64,000 bases of DNA, from assembly GCF_000350225.1 (NCBI RefSeq), contig NW_005179029.1, forward strand, positions 62,001 through 126,000, in the 5' to 3' direction. Shown here in pieces: positions 1 to 8,542 of this stretch. Within the stretch, counting starts at the first letter, position 1, and each line of letters opens with the position of its first letter. The translations under genes and the position numbers were made by a program. The stretch is from Chondrus crispus (Eukaryota > Rhodophyta > Florideophyceae > Gigartinales > Gigartinaceae). The notes under the pieces were generated by a model. It did not search any database. It had not been told where the DNA came from and was given only the letters and a program-made list of their open reading frames with translations.

Positions 1-232
1 CACCTCATCGGCGCCACTCACGGCCGCCGCGCCTAATTTTTGCGCGAGCGTGAACTAACACGTCATGTTTAAAAAAATAGCAAGAAAAACTTTTTTAAAA
101 CAGTTTTGAAATCCTTCTTTCTTAAATTTGATACCATATTTCTTGAAACATTTTTGGAATTATTCTGGCACCATCTAGCGACCATTTTTCAATTGGTTAC
201 CTCTCTCATAAATTGCTACCCAAAACGTATTA
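1..232. other. No recognisable gene
   Basis: A GC-rich first 60 bases gives way to AT-rich sequence. I see no open frame, RNA gene or repeat that I can support. It is the left flank of the pogo-type transposon, ending in the TA target dinucleotide at 231-232. Confidence 0.5.
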
Positions 233-250
233 CAGTATAACCCCCTATAG
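233..250 (+). repeat. Left terminal inverted repeat of pogo element
   Basis: CAGTATAACCCCCTATAG begins right after the TA at 231-232 and pairs with the inverted copy at 2328-2345, differing by one C and a few inner bases. The CAG start is typical of pogo/Tigger ends. Confidence 0.85.
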
Positions 251-338
251 GAATGGGGTCGGTGGAATCTAGTCATATTCATAGTGAGCGGTGTATCCGT
301 CGAAGAGGTACACTTTTCAAATATTTTACACGTGTAGC

Positions 339-1915
339 CTAGATCCAAAAGGACGTTATTTTCGTCTGAATGGCGCTATCCTGCTGATCACGCCTTATCT
401 CGCGCTGAATACGAGAAATACCTCCTGTAGTGTGAGCATAGCCTCCATACTGCTCCATATTAAGCCTTGCAGTAGCATGGATGCGCAGCTGCTCCCGACG
501 GGAAGGCAAACTTGAAGGGGTTTGACCTTCTATATCTTCATTCTCGCCTGTATCTGTCATTCCATTAAGAACAAACCCAATGATTTCATCATCTGTGACC
601 TCCGCCGTTGCACTGTTTTCTGCGGGATTGTTAAGAAGTGTTTCAACAAGCATCCGACGATCTACTGTGCGTACCACATCTGATATGTCATCTCGCAATG
701 ACGTCAACTCATTTTCAACCCCCTCCACTGCAACACTGTCTATATCTCCATCAACCAGTTTAGTGTGACGCCAGCAATTATAAATTGCTTCGGCAGGAAG
801 TTCATTCTAGCATTTCTGAATCCATCTCATTGCTTGCAAAACATCGACCTTGTAAATGTTCCTTTCACCGATATCAATGTAATCCAAAACCCTTGCAATT
901 TGCAAGCGGCGATACCGACATTTGACGGCAGCAATAATACCCGCATCACACGGTTGGATCAAAGATGTCGTGTTCAGAGGCAAAAATATAACGCGCGTGT
1001 TCGAAAGGTTTAAAGCGGCAACTTCGTGATCTTTTCCATGGGCAGAGCAATTGTCCAACAAAAGAACTACTGTCCTCCCACAAAGTCGCACATGAGTGTT
1101 AAAACGCTCTAACCATTCATTAAAAAGTATCTTTGTCATCCATGCCTTTGCATTCCACCTGTAGTCAAATCCCAATTCTACTCCGCTCTTTCTTCTAAAT
1201 GCCCTTGGTTTTTCTGCCCGCCCAATGATTCGCAACGGAAGTTTGTCCGTACCAGTTGCATTGCAGCACGCAAGACATGTAACGCGTGCTTTGTCTTTTT
1301 TAGTTCTGCTTACCTGCTGTGCGGCAATTGTGCTATCAGGCGCAAGACAGTACTGAAGTCCGAACTCGTCAGCGTTGTATATATCTTCATGCGCATATGT
1401 GCGGATTTTTTCCCTGAGAGCTGGCAGTACTTCCGTCGCCACAACAGTTTCGGCAGAGGCACTTTCGCCGTGCATTTTAATGCGTCGAAGTCCGTGTCTT
1501 TGTTTGAATTTGTACAACCAGCCGTTGCTGAACTTCATATCAATCTTTTCACTGTCTTCGAGCTCGTTGTTAACCTCGCCTAATATCCGATTTGCTTTTT
1601 CCTTGATAGCAAGATCTGAAAGAGCAACACTCCTGCTTGCACAATCAGACACCCACAAAGCAAGCCCTTCGTCTAGGCGATCATTGAAGAGTGGCCCGCA
1701 CCGTTTTGATTCGGAGTTACAGAGGTTGAGAGAGCTGCTCTCTTGGCAATTATTTTGGAAATGGTCGGCTGCGGCAAAGGATGGGAAAGATTGAAAGTGT
1801 GTGCTGCCCACTGTCCAATGGCTGTCTGATCCACGTTTCTGCCGTCTGCTTTTCTTTTGTCGATCTCGTGAAGTATCTTTTTCTTTTGGGAAATTGTGAG
1901 ACGAACTCTGGCCAT
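339..1915 (-). pseudogene. pogo/Tigger transposase (broken)
   Basis: The frame starts at ATG 1915 with an N-terminal helix-turn-helix segment (residues MARVRLTISQ onward, then TISKII) like the CENP-B/Psq domain. After a frameshift between about 1690 and 1740, the frame continues with a CENP-B-type HTH (WLYKFKQRHGLRR) and a DDE_1 core: NADEFGL carries the first Asp, LLLDNCSAH the second, and PCDAGII the third acidic residue. An in-frame TAG at 807-809 interrupts the frame, and an acidic C-terminal tail resumes immediately in the same frame to 339. Two lesions make this a pseudogene, although either could be a read error. It would bind the element ends and cut and paste it in the nucleus. Confidence 0.85.
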
Positions 1916-2327
1916 GATGCTGTCTGTCAATTCGGTGTTGTTCAAGAATTGCGACTTCACGATGCGCCACAGCTCAAAAAAGCGTCCGCCTAGACTAGAT
2001 GCAATGCAGTACAGAGCTGTATTGCACTGTATCAAGCAGAATAACACCAAGGGCATTCAATAAAATGTCGTTACGAAATGCGCGGCTTAGAATGGATCTT
2101 TTTTGGATCTATCTGATCCGGTTGAATGATCATTTGGAGATTACACTAGTATAATACGGAGGTTGCCAGAACCTGAAATTATAGGTGAAAATTAGGGCCC
2201 TATCCAAGAAGTGTATTCTTGAATTCGTATTACTAGCACCCCCCTCAACAGGCCAAAAACACGGAACCAGCATCGGTGGAGCATGGATGTATTCGTTTAC
2301 AGGGGTTATTCCTTTTGAGGAGATTCA

Positions 2328-2345
2328 TATAGAGGGGTTATACTG
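2328..2345 (-). repeat. Right terminal inverted repeat of pogo element
   Basis: Read on the minus strand this is CAGTATAACCCCTCTATA, matching the left end. TA follows at 2346-2347. Confidence 0.85.
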
Positions 2346-2687
2346 TACACGGTTGACAATAGCTATACCGCCAACACGTGTGAGAGACGATTATTAGTGA
2401 AATAATGTCGCACTTGTACAACTAATTTGAACTGCCAAAACAGATTCGACATTCTATCCTGACAAGAGACCGCGGTTGACCAGGTAGCTCTGGAGACCCT
2501 TACGAAGGATTTCAAATCGTATGAGCCACCATCGGCAGTCCATCAAGATATTATATCAGTCATCAGACTACACCTCACTCGCCGAGAATCGGAGGACGAA
2601 TTAGACGCAGAATTAACCAAAAATCTTCGTCAAGATATCTCTGTCGAAACACTGTACTCTTATGACATACTAAGGGGTACAACGTTT

Positions 2688-4043
2688 GTGTTCAGAATTA
2701 TCCGAGATTTTTTATGCGCAGAGGGCGTAGAGTATAACAGACATCCAGCCACTGACCGCATTTCATGGGGATTAGTAAAAATGTGGTATTCGGATAAAGA
2801 CGATATCGATTTTGCCTTCGAACGACTGCTACAACATCAGAAGAGCAGCCGAGCGAAACTAGCTACCATTCAAGAAAGTGATACTTCTCTTCCACTACAA
2901 GTTCATCACCCTGGAAGTCGTTATTCTGATTCAAGAACCGCACATAACATGGCTTTGCGATTCAAGAATCAAGACAAATTCACGGGAAAACTGGGAGGGG
3001 ATCTCACAGAATACATCAACAACTACATTGATGCTGCTCAGGACTATAGCCTGGACCAAGGCAACAAACTTGCTTTTTTCCACAACATATTCGATGGAGA
3101 GGCAAAAAGATTCTATCGAGAGAAGGTGAGAGACAGATGTGGGAATTTCGGTCAAGCTTGTCAAATTATGCAAGAGGAATACAACAGTACTACTCGGCAG
3201 AACAGAATTCGTAAGTATCTTCAAAACCTACGAATTCAATCTTTGATGCGTACTAAAAAGCTCAACACAGCCGAAGCTTTGGAAGAGTTACGTGAGATTA
3301 TCACGAGATTTGCCCCTCAAGGGCCACGAACTCACCGGTCCGAAGAAGACAAAGTCGAATATCTGTATAAGGCCGTTGTTGGCGCGCCGTGGGCTAAATC
3401 AGCACTAGCAAACTCGCAATCAACAGCTGATCCCTGGGATTTCCAAGAACTCTATACAGCACTAGACGCCGCATGGCTTCAAGACCAGGAAGAAGAAGAG
3501 GGCAGAAAGAAAGATATGAACCTTGGTCAATCCATCCTGCATAAAGATATGAAGTCCACATCGAAGTATACTCCAGATCTTTACTACGAAGGCCAGAGGT
3601 ATTATAGAAGACCGAGGAAACCGGGATCACGTTCATCTGCGCCGTTTCGCCCTTCTCACCAGGGTGCCAAGGCCGGTCAAAATGGGTTGGACCGTTACGG
3701 CAACCCTAGTCTATGCAACAATTGTCGGGATCCTGATCATTTCATCAGGGACTGCCCCAAACCTCGCAACGTTATGCGAAATGTTGCATCACAAGTCAGG
3801 AAATATCCGAAAAAAAGCCACGAGATCCTTTTCGAACTCTGCCAACAAGTTGAAGACGCCTTGTTCTCTACGGACGAAGAAGACCCCTCAGCCGCCATTG
3901 CAGAGGAAAACATCAAGCAAGAAGACTCCACCTCATCTGAGGAAGAGACTCATCAGCCTTCCGATACACGAGGGCAAACATTCCACGTCACTGGTTCTGA
4001 GAACCGAGGAATAGCATCTGTTCTTGATCCAGAGGATTTTTGA
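2688..4043 (+). CDS. gag: Copia Gag (nucleocapsid) protein
   Basis: The 451-residue frame contains a capsid-like region (KNQDKFTGKLGGDLTEYINNY onward) and a CCHC zinc knuckle near 3715-3757 (C-X2-C-X4-H-X4-C, CNNC...HFIRDC), followed by an acidic Ser/Glu tail. The protein would package element RNA in the cytoplasm. The frame is open upstream to about 2461 without an ATG; 2688 is a GTG and the first in-frame ATG lies in VKMWYSD near 2780. The true start is therefore unresolved and probably lost with the 5' end. The stop (4041-4043) overlaps the pol frame. Confidence 0.8.
   Translation: MFRIIRDFLCAEGVEYNRHPATDRISWGLVKMWYSDKDDIDFAFERLLQHQKSSRAKLATIQESDTSLPLQVHHPGSRYSDSRTAHNMALRFKNQDKFTGKLGGDLTEYINNYIDAAQDYSLDQGNKLAFFHNIFDGEAKRFYREKVRDRCGNFGQACQIMQEEYNSTTRQNRIRKYLQNLRIQSLMRTKKLNTAEALEELREIITRFAPQGPRTHRSEEDKVEYLYKAVVGAPWAKSALANSQSTADPWDFQELYTALDAAWLQDQEEEEGRKKDMNLGQSILHKDMKSTSKYTPDLYYEGQRYYRRPRKPGSRSSAPFRPSHQGAKAGQNGLDRYGNPSLCNNCRDPDHFIRDCPKPRNVMRNVASQVRKYPKKSHEILFELCQQVEDALFSTDEEDPSAAIAEENIKQEDSTSSEEETHQPSDTRGQTFHVTGSENRGIASVLDPEDF
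4028..4043 (+). promoter_or_regulatory. Candidate -1 frameshift site between gag and pol
   Basis: The gag frame reads GAT TTT TGA across a run of five T (4037-4041). The pol frame is exactly -1 relative to gag. It is open only from 4028, because TGA occupies 4025-4027 in that frame, so the overlap window is about 13 bases and holds the T run. A slip of one base on TTT just before the gag stop would give Gag-Pol. A single-base indel in a degenerate copy is the alternative. Confidence 0.45.
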
Positions 4044-7000
4044 GGAGAGGCAGTCTAATTTACCGTCGTAGTCTGAAGTCAAAAGGAAAGGACCCTTACT
4101 ACGAGACTGTCCTCACGAAAAAACCGTCCCGGTACAAAATTTCGCGAAGATCAAGGACAGCCCATGAAATACGAAGGAATCGTCGTCTCAGAAAAGTGTC
4201 AAACGATGCGAAGACTTGCTCCGTATTGAGCGCCAGCCGAGGAATTTCGCAAGTGAGTAACTACTCAAAGCCTCGGAAACAAGATTGGCAGGGGGCTTGT
4301 ATCGATACTGGAGCTCAACGTACTGTCAATGGGCTAAGTCAGGCAAAAGCATATTGCAGATTTGTTGGATGCAATTTCAAACCAAAAAGGAACTTTAACC
4401 AGTACAGATTTGGTGTTGACGTGCAAAAGTCGATAGGATCGATCTCAATTCGATTGCCATTCCTCAAAAATGGATTTGTGCCAATGGATGTAGACGTAGT
4501 AAAAGCAAATGTTCCTTTTCTCTTAGGATTAGACTGGCTCGATAAACTGCACCTATACCTGGATACGACAAGAAATGAACTGATCAGCTCCCCGGGAAGA
4601 ATTTCTGTGCCAGTGGTGAGGAAGTTTGGACATGTCTACCTGGAATGGAAAGAAACAGACGCAATACTATTCTCAAGAAGAGAACTGGTCAAGCTTCATA
4701 GAGGGTTTCAACACCCAACGGACACGAAACTTCTGAATCTCATAAGAAGAGCACGACCGCACGAGGCTACAGAGGCCACCACAAAAGTCCTGAAAGAGAT
4801 TTCTAAGTCTTGCAATACCTGTCAAAGGCTTGGATCACAACCAACAAGATTCAGGACCACGTTACCCACACTGCAAGAAGTTAAGTTTGGTGAAGAAATA
4901 TCAATGGATCTTATGTTCATTGAAGGAAAAGCAATTCAGCATATAGTCGACACCGCAACTCGATTCAGTTCGGCCATATTTTTAGACTCTCAGGGTCACA
5001 ATTATGGACAGTCAGTCAACGGAATATGGCTTGCCTTCCTTGAGGCGTGGTGTACTCTCTATACGGGATTTCCTAACCGCATCAGAACTCATGCCGGCTC
5101 CGTTTTCACTTCGCCTAGATGGAAAGAAATGGCCAAAAGCGTCGGGATAGAGCTCCGGATTTCGGGAGTCGAAGCTCACAACTCATTGGGCATTGGAGAA
5201 AGGCTACATGCACCCCTCCGAAGAATATATCGAAAGATAATATTAGACTTTCCTCAAATTGACCGCAACATTGCATTGAAATTGTCAATCAAGGCCATGA
5301 ACGATACCAACGGAGATAACGGGTTAGTTCCCTCATTAGTCGTATTCGGGATAATACCAAGATTCCCAATCATTAGCTCAGATATACCCGCTCAGAAGGA
5401 AAGGATGCTTGCACTTTCAAAGGCTCAAATGGAGATGAATGCTGTAGTAGCAGAGAAGCGCATCCTTGCTGCTCTTACCAGAAACATCCCAACTGCAACC
5501 GATTTTGTATTTGAAATAGGTCAAGAAGTACTTGTCTATCAAGAAAGAAGTAAAGAATGGATTGGACCTGCCACTATCACAGGTGTAAGGGACAAAATAG
5601 TGGATGTCAAGAGCAACGACGGGCAATGGAATAAGACCATGAACATGAAACAAGTTAAGCCTTATGTTCGAGAAATCTCTCAACCAACAGACATACTCTC
5701 ACGAGACGAATTCCTAACTACCATGCTGGAACCTTTCAAGTCGTCAAATAGACCCAAACCGTCCTGTTTTGATGTCCAACTCACAGAAGTGATCAAACCT
5801 AACGACCCTAGATCAAAAAATGAACGATTTAGAGCCGCAAAGAAGAAAGGGCTACAGAGTCTGATTGAAAAGGGTACTTGGAAAATTGTTTGCAAGTCAG
5901 AAGTACTTGAGAACGCAAATATTCTCAGTGGTAGATTTGTACTAGCTATAAAGAATGAAGGCACCGAAGAAGAAGTATGGAAAGCCCGATTTGTTGTTCA
6001 AGGCTACAGGGATAAGCTTAAGACATCTGTCGTGCATGATACGGCTACACCAAGGCAACACTCCACCCGTGTGCTAATAGAACTAGCAGCAATATGTGGA
6101 TTCCGACTATTCTCAACAGATGTTACACAAGCATACCTGCAAAGCCCGGAAAAGTTAATGAGGGATGTTTACATCAAACCGACAGGAGAATTTGAATTAA
6201 ATCAAGATAAGCTACTAAAATTGCTTAAACCATTATACGGACTGGCTGATAATGGTGACTACTGGGGCCGTACCATCAGCAATCACATCAAACAGGACTT
6301 GAACATGACTGGAACAACAGGAGATGGGGCATTCTTTTTCAAATGCGTACGAGGAAAGCTTGATGGTATGTGCATAACTTATGTAGACGATGCTCTCCAA
6401 GCAGGGACAAAAGATTACTCGACTCTTGCGCACAAAACAGAGGAAAAGTTCAAGTGTAAAGGTAGAACATACGATAAGTTTAACTTTGTCGGGGTGCAGG
6501 TTGAGAAAAAGGATTCTGAATACATGATTCACCAGTCTTCATACATCCGAAAGATAGACAAACTGCAAAATACGGCATCATACAAGGCATATCAATCACT
6601 CAGAGCGACATTGGCCTGGATTACGTACACAAGACCAGATATATGTTTCTCCATTGCACAAGCCGCCCAAGTTACCGAATCACAGTATACTACGAACCCC
6701 AAACTTCAAATCCGACACATTAACCGCACCATTAGACGATTGAAGAAAGAACCATACGTGCCGTTGAGATATCCCAAGCTTGAATATATCCCATTAAACA
6801 TTAGGGTCTATTCAGATGCTTCATATGCAAACAACTCAGATGGCTCTTCTCAAATTGGGTATATCATATTTCTTTGTGATGGCAGTCATCTTTGTCAACC
6901 ACTGTATTGGTCGTCTCACAAGGCTAAGCGAGTTTCAAGATCAGTTCTTGGCAGTGAAACAATGGCGTTTGCTGACTCATTTGACATGGCCTTTATGCTC

Positions 7001-7150
7001 AGACATGACATACAGAAGATGACGAATACAAAGATCCCGATCATGACGTTTACGGATAGTCTCTCACTATTTGATGTGATCACAAAAGCTTCTACCACGG
7101 TTGAGAAACGACTAATGATTGACCTTGAGGTAGTCAAAATGGCGTATTAG
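4040..7150 (+). CDS. pol: Copia Pol polyprotein (PR-IN-RT-RNase H)
   Basis: Order of domains: aspartic protease (IDTGAQ near 4300), pre-integrase zinc region (LHRGFQH...CNTC), integrase core (SMDLMF; GIGERLHAPLRR), Copia reverse transcriptase (FSTDVTQAYLQ; YVDDA near 6380), and RNase H (VYSDASYAN near 6810). The second integrase Asp is replaced: IRTHAGSVF has His where RTD is expected, so strand transfer should fail. The frame stops at TAG 7148-7150, but the same frame continues with the typical Copia C-terminus (HNLADCLTKA) to TAG at 7325-7327. The protein is thus about 60 residues short at the C-terminus. It would copy element RNA into cDNA and integrate it. Confidence 0.88.
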   Translation: MRRGSLIYRRSLKSKGKDPYYETVLTKKPSRYKISRRSRTAHEIRRNRRLRKVSNDAKTCSVLSASRGISQVSNYSKPRKQDWQGACIDTGAQRTVNGLSQAKAYCRFVGCNFKPKRNFNQYRFGVDVQKSIGSISIRLPFLKNGFVPMDVDVVKANVPFLLGLDWLDKLHLYLDTTRNELISSPGRISVPVVRKFGHVYLEWKETDAILFSRRELVKLHRGFQHPTDTKLLNLIRRARPHEATEATTKVLKEISKSCNTCQRLGSQPTRFRTTLPTLQEVKFGEEISMDLMFIEGKAIQHIVDTATRFSSAIFLDSQGHNYGQSVNGIWLAFLEAWCTLYTGFPNRIRTHAGSVFTSPRWKEMAKSVGIELRISGVEAHNSLGIGERLHAPLRRIYRKIILDFPQIDRNIALKLSIKAMNDTNGDNGLVPSLVVFGIIPRFPIISSDIPAQKERMLALSKAQMEMNAVVAEKRILAALTRNIPTATDFVFEIGQEVLVYQERSKEWIGPATITGVRDKIVDVKSNDGQWNKTMNMKQVKPYVREISQPTDILSRDEFLTTMLEPFKSSNRPKPSCFDVQLTEVIKPNDPRSKNERFRAAKKKGLQSLIEKGTWKIVCKSEVLENANILSGRFVLAIKNEGTEEEVWKARFVVQGYRDKLKTSVVHDTATPRQHSTRVLIELAAICGFRLFSTDVTQAYLQSPEKLMRDVYIKPTGEFELNQDKLLKLLKPLYGLADNGDYWGRTISNHIKQDLNMTGTTGDGAFFFKCVRGKLDGMCITYVDDALQAGTKDYSTLAHKTEEKFKCKGRTYDKFNFVGVQVEKKDSEYMIHQSSYIRKIDKLQNTASYKAYQSLRATLAWITYTRPDICFSIAQAAQVTESQYTTNPKLQIRHINRTIRRLKKEPYVPLRYPKLEYIPLNIRVYSDASYANNSDGSSQIGYIIFLCDGSHLCQPLYWSSHKAKRVSRSVLGSETMAFADSFDMAFMLRHDIQKMTNTKIPIMTFTDSLSLFDVITKASTTVEKRLMIDLEVVKMAY

Positions 7151-7333
7151 CAAAATGAAATGGAGCAAATCGGATTCATTCGGTCGGAACACAACCTGGC
7201 TGATTGCTTGACAAAAGCCAACGGCAACCAATCTCTCATCGACACCTTAAAGTACGCAAGAATCACACACGCTGTGGACCAGTGGATTGACAGAAGCCAA
7301 ACGGGGAATACGTCACGTCAAAAATAGAGGGAA

Positions 7334-7814
7334 TGTGGAAATTTGGGAGTCGACGGTGACGTATACAGTTCGACAAAATACATCTAAATAATTTAACCGC
7401 ACTGAAAACGGTAGTATTTGATTATTTCAGACGTCAACCTACAGTGCATCTCTCCCAACGACATTACTGATAATGCAATCCTTTGAGATTATCAGCAAAG
7501 GTTTGCAAAGAGGAGAGTCTGTTGGCAAGAGAATAGACGCGTAGGTAGTAGTATACATACCCGGAAGTGAACGGCAGAATAGCTGCCCGGACACAGAAAG
7601 GAAGAAAAAGAACCAACGCAGTAAAAGGAACGCGACTCTCAGCTCGCCCGGTCCTGCCGGTGAATTTTTTTACTGCTCACCTCCTTTCTTTTCTTTCTAA
7701 TTTTCGTCACATTAACACATGCACATGCAAAGCCGTGGACATGTGCTTACAGCTACAAGTAGCACACGTTGGAGAAAGGAACGATGCAGAACGACGTTAA
7801 ATTAATGTCGTGAT
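7334..7814 (+). repeat. Copia 3' LTR fragment (probable)
   Basis: It starts with TGTGGAAATT straight after the purine-rich tract AGAGGGAA, as expected for a 3' LTR, and runs until the family A LTR starts at 7815. No second copy exists in the window to fix the right end, so the extent is inferred. Confidence 0.5.
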
Positions 7815-8484
7815 TGTAGCATAAACACCCCCAACGGAGAGGGGTGTATGCACAGCTCGACGTAGACCCCGTCCGAACGGGAAGACGGGGGTGAAGCGGG
7901 ACACCAGCTAACGGCACCGGGCAGCGGGCCCGGGTAGCGTGGTAGAGCGGGAACGGGGAGGACGCCGGTACGCGCGAGCGGTTCGACGCCTCGACGCCCC
8001 GGCGCGGTACTGGGTAACGATCCAGTACCGACGGGCGGAGGCGGAGCCGACTCGTGGGCGTACCGCGCGCGTCCTCAACCCGCGCTCGGTGCCGCTCTAA
8101 GGTAGTTAGCGAACGCTACCTTAGAATAAGCGGGAAGTCGGACCTTGACGGTCGGTGGGTGACAAGTCCCTGCTTGTCCTCCTCCCCCGCCGCCGGTCCG
8201 CTCCATATTTAATGTACATAATAACCTATCATAATAGTACAGTACCGATGTACTGTAGCGACGTACTGTAGCGGTCGGTCGACACTGTAATACTGTCAGC
8301 CATCGGGGCTGACAGTACACGTGTGTGCGCGTTCTTCGGTCCTCCGCGTACACGTGTACACGTGCGCCCCCTGTACTCGGGGATACACGTGGTGGTACTG
8401 TAGAGCATCGAGCCCTACAGTAACCGATCCGGTTCTGAGTTGATCCAATCTAAAATAAAGCCCCAGGGGGGGGTTATACTACAC
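7815..8484 (-). repeat. A1 LTR (3' LTR in pol sense)
   Basis: Boundaries are TGTAGCATAA at 7815 and TTATACTACA at 8484, an imperfect inverted repeat that recurs at both A2 LTRs. On the minus strand a G-run polypurine tract abuts the 8484 end. Inside are a palindromic AT-rich core near 8200-8220 (possible TATA box) and several perfect stems built on TACAGTA/TACTGTA (for example ACAGTAC-CGAT-GTACTGT near 8240). CACGTG boxes lie near 8345-8395. Similarity to the A2 LTRs is clear but far from complete. Confidence 0.88.
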
Positions 8485-8521
8485 GGCCCCCCCCTTAAGC
8501 GGGGACGTCCGCGTCCACGGG
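8485..8521 (-). promoter_or_regulatory. A1 LTR-side polypurine tract and hairpin
   Basis: On the minus strand a G10-type tract (CTTAAGGGGGGGGGG...) ends three bases before the LTR, the classic primer site for plus-strand DNA synthesis. Next to it, 8502-8521 forms the stem C-GGGGACG/CGTCCAC-G with a TCCG loop and one G-A mismatch. It is a second copy of the hairpin at 13750-13769. Confidence 0.65.
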
Positions 8522-8542
8522 TGCTTGTAGAGAGGGGACAAC

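Larger units (their letters stand above)
233..2345 (-). mobile_element. pogo/Tigger-type DNA transposon
   Basis: The element starts with CAGTATAACCCCC at 233 and ends with the near-perfect reverse complement, GGGGTTATACTG, at 2345. Both ends are flanked by TA (231-232 and 2346-2347), the target duplication expected of Tc1/mariner-pogo elements. The single internal gene on the minus strand encodes a CENP-B-type DNA-binding and DDE transposase protein. Its total length of about 2.1 kb is normal for a full-length Tigger-like element. The transposase is broken, so this copy should be inactive. Confidence 0.9.
2461..7814 (+). mobile_element. Ty1/Copia LTR retrotransposon, 5' truncated
   Basis: Gag, then protease, integrase and reverse transcriptase-RNase H in that order, defines a Ty1/Copia element. 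The purine tract AGAGGGAA just before TGTGG at 7334 marks the start of a 3' LTR. That LTR is cut off at 7815 by the family A LTR. No matching 5' LTR or primer-binding site is visible between the pogo end (2345) and the first open Gag codons near 2461, so the 5' end is lost. Codon use is AT-rich, unlike the GC-rich Gypsy elements beside it. Confidence 0.85.

Noticed and set aside
807..809. Reassignment of TAG to a sense codon
   Set aside because: FtsY ends in TAG, other stops are used normally, and each in-frame TAG is in a mobile element where decay is expected.
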